The notes under the pieces: generated by a model
The model's database searches: none
Told to the model about the DNA's origin: nothing
What the model saw: the letters and a program-made list of their open reading frames with translations, nothing else
Shown here: in pieces, positions 1 to 8,122 of the stretch
Layout of the letters: each line of letters starts with the position of its first letter
How positions within the stretch are numbered: position 1 is the first letter of the stretch
Assembly: GCF_003001675.1 (NCBI RefSeq)
Contig: NZ_PVYW01000004.1
Span: 124,001 to 188,000 of the forward strand
Origin: Cohnella sp. SGD-V74
GTDB taxonomy: Bacteria; Bacillota; Bacilli; Paenibacillales; Paenibacillaceae
Reading direction: 5' to 3'
DNA length: 64,000 nt
Position numbers and translations under genes: made by a program

Positions 1-3000
1 TTTATCTATAATCCTTCTACGAGTACATGGAACAGTGCTGCCTCATTGTTGACGGCACGAGCCAGTGCCGCTGCATCGACTCTGCCCGATGGTAAAGTAT
101 TGGTTGTCGGCGGCGGAAATGATGAAGGGGATTTGCAATCCACCGAGATTTATGATCCGATTAACGATACTTGGTCTGCGGGGCCGGATCTGCCAGGCAC
201 ACGCAAAGAAACCAGTGCCTCGCCCTTAGGGGACGGCCGCGTGTTGGTAGCGGGCGGTACGGTAAATGGAATGATGTCCGAGAGTGCGCTCATTTATGAT
301 CCCGTCCTTAATAGTTGGTCGGCAGCGGCCAACATGCCGTCGCAGAGATACGTCCATGCTTCCACTTCTTTGCTAGATGGAAGAGTTGCACTCAACGGCG
401 GACTCAACTCCAATTATGAGATGCCTACATCGACAGCCATCTACGATCCCGAAACGAACGAATGGAATATTGGGACGACTACGAATGTCGGTCGGGTTGG
501 CCATGCCGCTGTTCTGCTTCCCAACGGTAAAGTATTCGTTATCGGAGGATCTGGCGTTAGTGGCCCGGTCCGGAGCAGCGAATCTCATACCCAGACGCCT
601 CGAACGCCAAGGCCGACGGCAAACGTGTCTTCCGGCGAGATCTCACCGGGGACGAACGTTACGCTGTCCTCGATTGTGACGGGTTTGAATATCCATTACA
701 CGACGGATGGCAGCACGCCGACTCTTGCAAGTCCAATCTATACAGGTCCGATCCCGGTGAATGAATCCATGACGATCAAAGCGATTGCGCATCATGCGAG
801 CTGGGGGATCAGCCGCATGTTGAGCGTCGACTACACGATCAGCGTTCCGCGCGCCGCAAAACCGACGGCAAGCCCGGCAAGCGGAGCCGTAGCGTTCGGA
901 ACGATGGTCGCTTTGACGACCGAGACGGAAGACGCAGTCATCCACTACACGACGGACGGCAGCACGCCGACGGTGAGCAGCTCCGTATACAGCTTCGTGT
1001 ACAGTACTCCGATCAGCATTACGGGCGCGATGACGATTAAGGCGATCGCGGTGAAAGCTGGAATACTCGACAGTGCCGAGATGACGGAGGCGTATATAGT
1101 GCTGCCTCAAGCGGCTGCTCCGACGGCCGCTCCGGCAGGCGGAGCTGTAGCGTCCGGAACGACGGTTGCTCTGACGACCGAGACGGAAGACGCGGCGATC
1201 TACTACACGACGGACGGCAGCACGCCGACGGAGAGCAGTCCAGTCTACAGCGCGCCGATCATCATCACGAGCGCAACGACGATTAAGGCGATCACAGTGA
1301 AGTCAGGCATGATCAATAGCACCGAGATGACGGAATCCTATACGCTGATGTCTCAAGTCGCAACGCCGACAGCGAGCCCTTCAGGAGATGCTGTAGCATC
1401 CGGGACGCTGGTCGCCTTGACAACCGAGACGGAAGACACGACGATCCACTATACGACGGACGGCAGCACGCCGACGACGAGCAGTCCTGTCTACAGCGCA
1501 CCGCTAAGCATTACGAGCGCGATGACGATTAAAGCGATCGCGGTGAAAGTCGGAATGATCGACAGTGCCGAGATGACGGAGTCGTATACGGTGCTGCCTC
1601 AAGCGGCTGCTCCGACGGCCGCTCCGGCAGGCAGTGCCGTCTCGTCCGGAACGACGGTCGCCTTGACGACTGTGACGGAAGACGCGGCGATCCACTACAC
1701 GACGGACGGCAGTACGCCGACGGAGAGCAGTCCAGTCTACAGCGCGCCGATCATCATCACGAGCGCAACGACGATTAAGGCGATTGCAGTGAAAGCCGGC
1801 ATGACCAATAGCGCTGTCATGAGTGCGAGCTATACCATCGCTGCCCCGCCAACAGGATCGACGCCAACGCCCTCGGCTCCAACACAAGTGCAACCTACGG
1901 ACGCGAGCGTCCTGGTAAACGGTAAAGTCGAATACGCAGGCACGGCAATCACCGCTCAGAAGGATGGCCGGTCGATCACGACCATCGTTATCGATCAGCA
2001 GAAGCTGGAGCAACGATTGGCAGCGGTTGGCGCTCGTGCAGTGATTACGATTTCGGCCAACGCGGCTGCGAATGTGGTTGCAGGCGAACTGACCGGTCAG
2101 ATGGTCAAGAATATGGAAAGCAAGCAGGCTGTTGTAGAAATCAAGACGGATGCTGCAACGTACAGTCTCCCCGCGAGGCAGATTGACATTGATGCTGTGT
2201 CCGCAGCGATCGGAAGCAACGTGAACTTGCAGGAGATTAAGGTGACGATTGAAATCGCGGAGCCGAAGAGCGAGACCGTAAAGGTCGTTAACCAAGCTGC
2301 TTCCATGGGGAATTTCACGCTCGTCGTGCCGGCGCTGGAATTCAATGTGCGTGCGACATATAATAGCCAGACGGTGGAGGTAAGCCGGTTTAACGCTTAT
2401 GTGGAACGAACGGTAGCTATCCCTGAAGGCATAGATCCAAGCAAGATTACGACCGGGGTAGTCGTCGAAGCGGATGGAACGGTACGCCATGTTCCGACGA
2501 AAGTGATCCAAATCGATGGAAAATATTACGCTAAGATCAATAGCTTAACGAACAGCGTTTATTCCGTCGTATGGCATCCGCTGGAGTTTTCGGATGCGGC
2601 TAACCATTGGGCAAGAGAAGCCGTTAACGATATGGGATCGCGTATGGTGGTTAACGGTTTTGAAGACGGGACGTTTAAACCGAATGAGGACATGACACGA
2701 GCAGAGTTTGCAGCTATCGTGGTTCGCGGGCTAGGACTTAAGTTGGTTAAGGGGAGTGCTTCCTTCAGCGATGTCCGTGCTAACGATTGGTATAACGATG
2801 CGATTCATACGGCTTTGACCTATGGCTTAATCGATGGGTTCAAAGACGGCACTTTCCAGCCTCAAGACAAAATTACCCGTGAACAAGCGATGACCATTAT
2901 CGCGAAGGCTATGGAGATAAGCGGGTTAAAAGACAAATTGGATGGTCGGGACGCAGTGGAGATAGCGGAACGATTCCAGGATTTCGATACTGTCGCTGGG

Positions 3001-3147
3001 TGGGCCAAGAGCGGCGTCGGCGAGACGATTGCTGCTGGCATCGTTACGGGCAGGAAGAACGATACTTTGGATCCCAAATCCCACGTAACTCGTGCGGAGG
3101 TAATGGTCATGATCCGAAAATTGTTGATCCAATCCGAATTGATCTAG
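1..3147 (+). CDS. Kelch / chitobiase-repeat / SLH surface protein, 5' end outside the window
   Basis: The frame is open from base 1, so the N-terminus and any signal peptide lie outside. Order of visible parts: four or more Kelch-type repeats (DGKVLVVGG, DGRVLVAGG, DGRVALNGG, NGKVFVIGG) that would form a beta-propeller; five tandem chitobiase/beta-hexosaminidase C-terminal-like repeats, each carrying YTTDGSTPT; a linker; then three SLH domains at the C-terminus (from about base 2590) that in this family bind pyruvylated secondary cell-wall polymer. The product is therefore very probably a cell-surface protein. No catalytic residues are evident in the visible part. Stop TAG at 3145, followed by a good terminator. 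A start at the TTG at 46 would only be a false internal start, because Kelch sequence continues upstream. Confidence 0.9.
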   Translation, partial: FIYNPSTSTWNSAASLLTARASAAASTLPDGKVLVVGGGNDEGDLQSTEIYDPINDTWSAGPDLPGTRKETSASPLGDGRVLVAGGTVNGMMSESALIYDPVLNSWSAAANMPSQRYVHASTSLLDGRVALNGGLNSNYEMPTSTAIYDPETNEWNIGTTTNVGRVGHAAVLLPNGKVFVIGGSGVSGPVRSSESHTQTPRTPRPTANVSSGEISPGTNVTLSSIVTGLNIHYTTDGSTPTLASPIYTGPIPVNESMTIKAIAHHASWGISRMLSVDYTISVPRAAKPTASPASGAVAFGTMVALTTETEDAVIHYTTDGSTPTVSSSVYSFVYSTPISITGAMTIKAIAVKAGILDSAEMTEAYIVLPQAAAPTAAPAGGAVASGTTVALTTETEDAAIYYTTDGSTPTESSPVYSAPIIITSATTIKAITVKSGMINSTEMTESYTLMSQVATPTASPSGDAVASGTLVALTTETEDTTIHYTTDGSTPTTSSPVYSAPLSITSAMTIKAIAVKVGMIDSAEMTESYTVLPQAAAPTAAPAGSAVSSGTTVALTTVTEDAAIHYTTDGSTPTESSPVYSAPIIITSATTIKAIAVKAGMTNSAVMSASYTIAAPPTGSTPTPSAPTQVQPTDASVLVNGKVEYAGTAITAQKDGRSITTIVIDQQKLEQRLAAVGARAVITISANAAANVVAGELTGQMVKNMESKQAVVEIKTDAATYSLPARQIDIDAVSAAIGSNVNLQEIKVTIEIAEPKSETVKVVNQAASMGNFTLVVPALEFNVRATYNSQTVEVSRFNAYVERTVAIPEGIDPSKITTGVVVEADGTVRHVPTKVIQIDGKYYAKINSLTNSVYSVVWHPLEFSDAANHWAREAVNDMGSRMVVNGFEDGTFKPNEDMTRAEFAAIVVRGLGLKLVKGSASFSDVRANDWYNDAIHTALTYGLIDGFKDGTFQPQDKITREQAMTIIAKAMEISGLKDKLDGRDAVEIAERFQDFDTVAGWAKSGVGETIAAGIVTGRKNDTLDPKSHVTRAEVMVMIRKLLIQSELI
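600..1850 (+). repeat. five tandem ~246-bp repeats inside the surface protein gene
   Basis: Each unit encodes one chitobiase-C-like domain with the YTTDGSTPT core. The units starting near 1108 and 1600 are exactly 492 bp (two periods) apart and almost identical at DNA level, while their neighbours are more diverged. This indicates recent duplication or gene conversion within the array. Confidence 0.85.
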
Positions 3148-3187
3148 GTTAGGATAGCTTTCTGCAAAAAAAGATGGATATTGCAAT

Positions 3188-3231
3188 GGCGGCATCAGGG
3201 AGGCTATCCCTGGCCGCCGTTGCGCGTTTTT
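3188..3231 (+). terminator. intrinsic terminator after the SLH protein gene
   Basis: A stem of GGCGGC and CAGGGA pairs with TCCCTG and GCCGCC (two-base bulge, loop GGCTA), and a run of five T follows at 3227-3231. Confidence 0.75.
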
Positions 3232-3286
3232 GTGTGCCGTATGGATCTGTTACAATTGTTCTGTATCTGATCAAAGGAGCCTCAAC

Positions 3287-4519
3287 ATGAACAATCTCGA
3301 AATTCTTCTCAACAAATACGCCGAGCTGGTCGTCAAGGTCGGAGTGAACATCCAGCCCGGGCAAGTGCTTATTGTTCACTCCCCGATCGAGACCGCGGAG
3401 CTTGCCCGAGCCATTGTCTCGCATGCGTACGAGGCAGGAGCCAAGTACGTTATGGTCGAGTGGGACGACGACGCGGTAACACGGGCACGGTTCGAGAAAG
3501 CCGCGGACGATTCCTTTGACTTTTACCCTCAATGGCAGGCGGATGCTATGGTAAGGTTCGCTGAAGAGGGCGGAGCGATTTTGCATATTAAAGTGCCCAA
3601 TCCGGATTTGTACCAAGGCATCGATTCCGGCAAAGTATCTAGAGCGGTCAAAGCTGCCGCAGTCGCCCGCAAGGAATACTCGAAGTATACGAGGAGCAGT
3701 AAAATCAGTTGGTCGCTGATCAAAGCGCCGACCCGTGCATGGGCGGACAAAGTGTTCGCCGACCTTCCGGAGGAAAAGCGGATCGAAGCGATGTGGGAAG
3801 CGATCTTCCGCATGGTTCGCGTATATGAGGACGATCCGGTTGCCGCGTGGCGCGAGCATATCCGGCAATTAAAGACGAGGCAGAATCTGCTGAACGCCAA
3901 GCGCTACAAAAGTCTTCGCTATCGCGCTCCCGGGACGGACATTCGCGTGAGTCTCCCCGAAGGGCACTTGTGGCGGGGAGGCGGCGGGGAGAACGAGAAG
4001 GGCATCTACTTCGTGGCGAACATGCCGACCGAAGAAGTGTATACGATGCCGCACCGGTTGGGCGTGAACGGAACGGTGAAGAGCACTCTGCCGCTTAACT
4101 TGAACGGCAGGCTCATTGAAGGCATTACAATGACCTTCCAAGATGGGAAAGTGGTTTCCTACGATGCGGAGTCCGGCAAGGAGCACCTTGCTTCGCTGCT
4201 CGACACGGACGATGGCGCTTCGTATCTCGGCGAGATTGCTTTGGTTCCGCACGATTCGCCGATCTCCAACATGAACCGGATTTTCTACAATACGGGGATC
4301 GACGAGAACGCTTCTTGCCATTTCGCCCTGGGCAGCGCATACCCTGTGAATCTGGAAGGCGGAACGAAGCTTGCTCCGGAGCAATTGTTGGAACGGGGGG
4401 CGAACGTCAGCCTGACGCACGTCGACTTCATGATCGGATGCGCTGAACTCGATATCGACGGCGAGCTTCCGGATGGTAAGCTCGAACCTGTTTTCCGCAA
4501 AGGCAATTGGGCCTATTGA
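3287..4519 (+). CDS. M29 family metalloaminopeptidase
   Basis: A 410-residue protein matching the thermophilic aminopeptidase (AmpS/aminopeptidase T, MEROPS M29) family in length and pattern. It would be a cytoplasmic exopeptidase with two metal ions (Zn or Co). Expected ligand regions are visible in order: EEVYTMPHR, GEIALVPHDSPIS, NASCHFALGSAY and the C-terminal LTHVDFMIG with its His-x-Asp. The start is the ATG at 3287 because AAAGGAG lies at 3273-3279; the frame extends further upstream without a better site. It stands alone behind the terminator of the previous gene. Confidence 0.92.
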   Translation: MNNLEILLNKYAELVVKVGVNIQPGQVLIVHSPIETAELARAIVSHAYEAGAKYVMVEWDDDAVTRARFEKAADDSFDFYPQWQADAMVRFAEEGGAILHIKVPNPDLYQGIDSGKVSRAVKAAAVARKEYSKYTRSSKISWSLIKAPTRAWADKVFADLPEEKRIEAMWEAIFRMVRVYEDDPVAAWREHIRQLKTRQNLLNAKRYKSLRYRAPGTDIRVSLPEGHLWRGGGGENEKGIYFVANMPTEEVYTMPHRLGVNGTVKSTLPLNLNGRLIEGITMTFQDGKVVSYDAESGKEHLASLLDTDDGASYLGEIALVPHDSPISNMNRIFYNTGIDENASCHFALGSAYPVNLEGGTKLAPEQLLERGANVSLTHVDFMIGCAELDIDGELPDGKLEPVFRKGNWAY

Positions 4520-4668
4520 AAGTGGAGAGGTCGGCTGATTCTTCGTGGTGGCGATCTCGCACCGACCGTCCATTTTCTGGAGAAATAACGCTGCGCCACT
4601 CGTAGAATTCTTCAATTATTGGTAAAATATTGGAGTATAAGCGGGAATATTGGCGAAGGCGGTGCCGC

Positions 4669-5835
4669 ATGTCTCTTGTGTTTAATAAAAAAAGCAAGTC
4701 GCAATCCTCCTCCGGCAACAAAACCGGCAGTCACCAGGACAGGAAGTTCGGCCTGATTCCTCAACCGAGTACCGTTGGAGATTCACTCTTGGAGCTTCAG
4801 CAGTCCATAGGCAACCAGGAAGTGGAGAGGTTGTTGAAGGGCGATTCTACCGATGAGCTCTCGACGAAGTCCGGGTCGTCGAATGACATGGAAGATTTGC
4901 TGCTTGATTTCGGAGAAGAGGAGAAGACGCGGGAGGACACGGAGAAGGTGAACCGTTCTCTCAAACCGTCGGTTCCGATGGAGACGCTGCAGGATCAATT
5001 TGCGGAGGTGCTTGAGGAAGCTTCCGACTACGAGAAGATGCCGGATTACATCCAGATGCTGGCTCAATCGAACGAAGAGATGTACGACCTGCCTCCCGAT
5101 GAAGCGCGGGCCGAGATGAACAAGCTGGTGCACCTGCACAAGCTCGCCCAGGCCAAATATGCCGAACAGAACGTCAAGGTGCTGGCGAGATTTTTCGTCC
5201 AGGACGAAAACTCCGGCGTGACGCATCCCGGTTTGAATTCGTGGGCGCACTTGGCCGGGGAGCGGTCGAATCTTTCCGACGAAACCGTCCAGCAAAGCGC
5301 GAAGCAGCATATGAAGTATGGGCACGACGTTCCCGGCAAGGAGGGGATTATGAAGAACAGTCCCTTCGTGTCGACGACGGAGGATCTTGGGATGGCCTTG
5401 CTGGCAGACAGCAAGTATAACAAGAAGAAAAATATGGCGCGCATGACGTCTCGGTTAGACGCTCCCGGGGACAATCGCAAAACCGACCTGCGGAAGCAAA
5501 TGATGATGAAGAAATCGTCGTCCGCTCCGTCCGAGCAGGTTGGGGGAAAATATTACTCGGAGCGGATCGATCGGCTGATCTACGGACACGGGAGCGAGGG
5601 GATGAATCGGAACTTGATGAGCCAAGCTCCCGTGGCCAACAAATTGGCGTTTATCGCGGTGAACTCCGGGGCCGATCACTTGTACACGCCGGAGGATGTC
5701 CAGGGCGAACCGATGGATTGCTGCACGCTGGAGGCGGAGAATACGGTGTTTGCTCCCGACCAGGACCTGAATGAGCTCGCGCTGCATATTCAGGATAACA
5801 GCATGGTCGCGCTGAAAAACGAGGGCAAGCTTTGA
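4669..5835 (+). CDS. candidate ADP-ribosyltransferase-like protein with eCIS-cargo-like N-terminal motif
   Basis: A 388-residue protein without signal peptide or membrane segment. Residues 40-56 read LLELQQSIGNQEVERLL, close to the LQRTIGNQAVxRLL motif known from DUF4157 and other extracellular contractile injection system (eCIS) cargo proteins. The middle is acidic and probably helical. The C-terminal half carries SPFVSTT (231-237) and EAENTVFAP with a Glu-x-Glu at 355-357; the spacing and hydrophobic context resemble the STS and ExE motifs of R-S-E class ADP-ribosyltransferase toxins. A catalytic Arg could not be assigned. No HExxH motif is present, so it is not a DUF4157 peptidase. No injection-system genes lie nearby. 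The ATG at 4669 is preferred over one at 4630 from the beginning of conserved-looking sequence. A hairpin terminator follows. The function is inferred. Confidence 0.5.
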   Translation: MSLVFNKKSKSQSSSGNKTGSHQDRKFGLIPQPSTVGDSLLELQQSIGNQEVERLLKGDSTDELSTKSGSSNDMEDLLLDFGEEEKTREDTEKVNRSLKPSVPMETLQDQFAEVLEEASDYEKMPDYIQMLAQSNEEMYDLPPDEARAEMNKLVHLHKLAQAKYAEQNVKVLARFFVQDENSGVTHPGLNSWAHLAGERSNLSDETVQQSAKQHMKYGHDVPGKEGIMKNSPFVSTTEDLGMALLADSKYNKKKNMARMTSRLDAPGDNRKTDLRKQMMMKKSSSAPSEQVGGKYYSERIDRLIYGHGSEGMNRNLMSQAPVANKLAFIAVNSGADHLYTPEDVQGEPMDCCTLEAENTVFAPDQDLNELALHIQDNSMVALKNEGKL

Positions 5836-5873
5836 AGCTCGAGTCATCCGGGAATGCACTCGGCTAGTGTGGC

Positions 5874-5906
5874 GAAGAAGCTCGATTATTTCGAGCTTCT
5901 TTCACT
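5874..5906 (+). terminator. intrinsic terminator
   Basis: A perfect 9-bp stem, GAAGCTCGA with TCGAGCTTC (5877-5885 and 5891-5899), loop TTATT, is extended by A-T pairs and followed by a T-rich tract. It ends the preceding ART-like gene. Confidence 0.75.
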
Positions 5907-6014
5907 TTGTCGCGGCTCTCTAAGGGGGCTCTAACTTTACCTGAACTTCCTGAACCTTTTTTTGGCCGGGGCACACGCTCACGAATGTGTCATGTTGATG
6001 AATACGTCACGCTT

Positions 6015-6030
6015 TGTGATTTTAATCACA
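6015..6030. promoter_or_regulatory. TGTGA-N6-TCACA operator (Fnr/Crp- or Rex-type) with class II promoter
   Basis: The sequence TTGTGATTTTAATCACAA is a perfect palindrome. Its centre (6022.5) lies 29.5 bp before the first base of a TACAAT -10 box (6052-6057), so the site would be centred near -41.5, the class II activator position of the Crp/Fnr family. The distance to the doxX start implies a 5' leader of about 145 nt. Rex (consensus TTGTGAA-N4-TTCACAA) is an alternative binder. Confidence 0.6.
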
Positions 6031-6209
6031 ATCATTTTCTGACAATGGCCTTACAATAAAGACATGAAAGACAGACAGCCAACGAGGATGGTGATCCCGA
6101 TGTCAGCGAAACGATCTCATACATCGGTGAATATGACGATACAGACCAACGGATAATCGGAAGTCGAGCAAATCTCCGCCAAAACCAAACCCAATAGGGA
6201 GTGAGTACG

Positions 6210-6752
6210 ATGATGAAATTTTGGAGAGAAAACCGCATAGCGGCGGTCATTATAACAATTGTAAGATTCGTAGTCGGATATGCTTGGTTGACGGCCGGAT
6301 GGCACAAACTGACCGGCGAGACGCCGTTTAACGCAGCAGGCTTCCTGAACAACGCGATCAACAACCCGATCGTCGACAAGGCGACAGGCGAAGCGGTCTA
6401 CCCGACCTACGTAGCGTTCCTTGAGCACTTCGCCCTCCCGAACGTCAAGCTCATCAACATTATGATTCCTTGGGGCGAATTCCTGGTCGGACTTGGACTC
6501 ATCCTTGGAACGTTGACCTTAACGGCCGCATTCTTCGGGCTCCTGATGAACTTCATGTTCCTCTTCGCCGGAACTGTAAGCACGAACCCTTGGCTCTTGC
6601 TCCTGGGCATGCTGGTTGTCGTCGCCGGAACGAACGCAGGGCGCTTCGGACTTGACCGCTACGTGCTCCCGCTCATCCACAAAGGCACCGACCGCCTCTT
6701 CCACCGCAAGCCGAAAAACCCGACAACCGGTGAAGGGGCGCTGGCCGAGTAG
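6210..6752 (+). CDS. DoxX family membrane protein
   Basis: A 180-residue membrane protein with about four transmembrane helices. It has the DoxX/DoxD N-terminal pattern (RFVVGYAWLTAGWHKL) and the PWGEFLVGLGLILG segment. Family members include the thiosulfate:quinone oxidoreductase small subunit, but most bacterial homologues are of uncertain role in redox or oxidative-stress defence. The ATG at 6210 is chosen because AGGGAGTG at 6196-6203 is correctly spaced; the GTG at 6201 lies inside that Shine-Dalgarno sequence. The upstream Fnr/Rex-type palindrome suggests regulation by oxygen or redox state. It appears monocistronic. Confidence 0.85.
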   Translation: MMKFWRENRIAAVIITIVRFVVGYAWLTAGWHKLTGETPFNAAGFLNNAINNPIVDKATGEAVYPTYVAFLEHFALPNVKLINIMIPWGEFLVGLGLILGTLTLTAAFFGLLMNFMFLFAGTVSTNPWLLLLGMLVVVAGTNAGRFGLDRYVLPLIHKGTDRLFHRKPKNPTTGEGALAE

Positions 6753-6803
6753 AACCAAGTAGATTCAAATAGATTACACTTTCCATCTCTCATAGTCAGG
6801 CAA

Positions 6804-6837
6804 CAAGAGGCGCTTCCGATATCCGGAGCGCCTCTTG
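6804..6837. terminator. hairpin between convergent doxX and toxin remnant
   Basis: CAAGAGGCGCT pairs perfectly with AGCGCCTCTTG, and the stem continues partly into the loop. There is no strong T-run on either side, so termination strength is uncertain. Confidence 0.5.
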
Positions 6838-6997
6838 CACATAGGTTGCAGCCTTCCTCCGGCCTTCTAATTTTACGCAGGTCAGTGGAGGGGCTTGGAT
6901 CGGGTCATTGCTGCATCACTCCAGCTTGGTTCCGGCAAACCAAACACCTCGCAGTGAACCCTTGGCTGTGGCTTGCGGTAAGATAGAACAAGTCGTT

Positions 6998-7448
6998 CTA
7001 TTTCTTGGACAGATCGTGTTTATTTTCCTTAATTGGGTCTCCCTTTACACGTATCATATCCTTCCACCTTTTTTGTTTCTCGTGGAGCTTACGAGATTCT
7101 TCTTTGGTTAGTTTCCTTAATGTCCTCATCCGGGAATGAGCGATTTTAAATGCCGCATCACGATTACGTCGCTCAATGGTCAGTACAAGGACGATACGAA
7201 GCACATGAACGACTTGATCCGTCACGCGGTATACGATGCGAATACCTGCGTCACTTAGCTTTATCTCTCTGCAGCCTGCGAGTTTAGTATCAGCTATTAT
7301 TCCTCAGCGACTTGCCGACTTCATCTGCTCGCAGGATTAGTTCGTCGATCGATTTGTTTACTATGCTGAGAACAGAACCATCCAGCCGGTTTTACTCCTC
7401 TTCGGCATCGGGATCGAATCGAACATCAAAACGATCTTCGGACATCAT
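6998..7448 (-). pseudogene. RelE/ParE-type toxin, disrupted by a stop codon and a frameshift
   Basis: On the minus strand the antitoxin stop overlaps an ATGATG start (7448). Translation begins MMSEDRFDVRFDPDAEEE, then meets TAA; the same frame continues as NRLDGSVLSIVNKSIDELIL and runs to about 7280. The frame then shifts into KLAGCREIKLSDAGIRIVYRV and a basic C-terminus ending at 6998. The parts together spell a RelE/ParE-superfamily mRNA interferase, with the family's KLxG and GxRIVYRV core split over two frames. As sequenced it cannot make a full toxin. Sequencing error would have to explain two separate lesions. Confidence 0.7.
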
Positions 7449-7747
7449 GACTCCGGATTTCTCCTGATGTCTTTCCATGATTTTGCGGCTGATGGATTCT
7501 GCTCGTTCCGTTCGATGCGCTGTAACAAGAGACGGTTCTCTTCTTCATTCTCTAGCTGAGTGAGCCGATCGTACATTTGCTCGAAGAGTTCATAGCTAAT
7601 TAAGACGGAATCGACAGTACCGTTATCCGTAATAAATTGAGGGAGTTTCTTGGCTTTTTTTCGCAGGTCGCCAAACTTTTTGGCTGCTTCCGACGAGGTA
7701 ATTAACTGATCAACGGTAAGTGTTGGTTTGGTCATCGTCTTCACCAT
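7445..7747 (-). CDS. Phd/YefM-type antitoxin
   Basis: A 100-residue protein. The N-terminal MTKPTLTVDQLITSSEAAKKFGDL has the Phd/YefM/RelB pattern of DNA-binding antitoxins (a beta strand, then a helix with SEAxKxFxxL). The C-terminus is charged and helical, as in toxin-wrapping segments. ATG at 7747 has AAGGAG 8 nt upstream on the minus strand. The gene overlaps the start of the broken toxin gene by 4 nt, the usual arrangement of a type II toxin-antitoxin operon. It is intact although its toxin is not, so it may persist as an orphan antitoxin or autorepressor. Confidence 0.75.
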   Translation of the reverse strand: MVKTMTKPTLTVDQLITSSEAAKKFGDLRKKAKKLPQFITDNGTVDSVLISYELFEQMYDRLTQLENEEENRLLLQRIERNEQNPSAAKSWKDIRRNPES

Positions 7748-8122
7748 CCTTATTTCTCCTTCCTAATCTTATTATTTTATGCTCATTTTTAAAATAGTCA
7801 TACTTACTTTACTCATTATGTTACGGAAAATTATGCGCAATTACAAGGGAGCTGACGGGAATCTATCGCAAGCAAGGGCCACACAGTCCCCCAGTTAAAA
7901 TCCACAATCAACTCCGCTGAACACGCCCGCAAAATGCAGGATGTACAGCGCTTAGCGACATACGCCCGATGACCCAATCAACAAGTCAACAAATCGAAAG
8001 AAAGTCATTCGATTGAGATTGCACGCGATTTGTTCAGGCTATTAATCTTAAGAAAACGGGCCTTATAATAGAACAAAAACGAAAATTGTCGAAGGACAGT
8101 CTGCATCCGAAGGAGCGATCGC
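7748..8122. other. 375-bp intergenic region between divergent genes
   Basis: This must hold the antitoxin promoter (minus strand) and the promoter of the histidine kinase. A TATAAT -10 candidate lies at 8064-8069; the matching -35 is poor. No other structure was seen. Confidence 0.5.

Noticed and set aside
600..1850. CRISPR-like array
   Set aside because: The repeats are about 246 bp, coding and in frame within one protein; no short direct repeats with unique spacers exist in the window.
1504..2511. Minus-strand frame of 335 codons inside the surface protein gene
   Set aside because: Created by the repetitive codon usage of the chitobiase-like repeats; no family pattern.
4669..5835. DUF4157 metallopeptidase assignment from the LQxSIGNQ motif
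   Set aside because: No HExxH motif anywhere in the protein; only the N-terminal motif is shared.
6100..6156. 18-codon ORF (MSAKRSHTSVNMTIQTNG) in the doxX leader
   Set aside because: The Shine-Dalgarno is poor and 12 nt away; no conservation evidence; kept only as part of the long leader.
6908..7111. 67-codon plus-strand ORF with a hydrophobic stretch
   Set aside because: It lies antisense to the RelE-like remnant, has no ribosome binding site and no family features.
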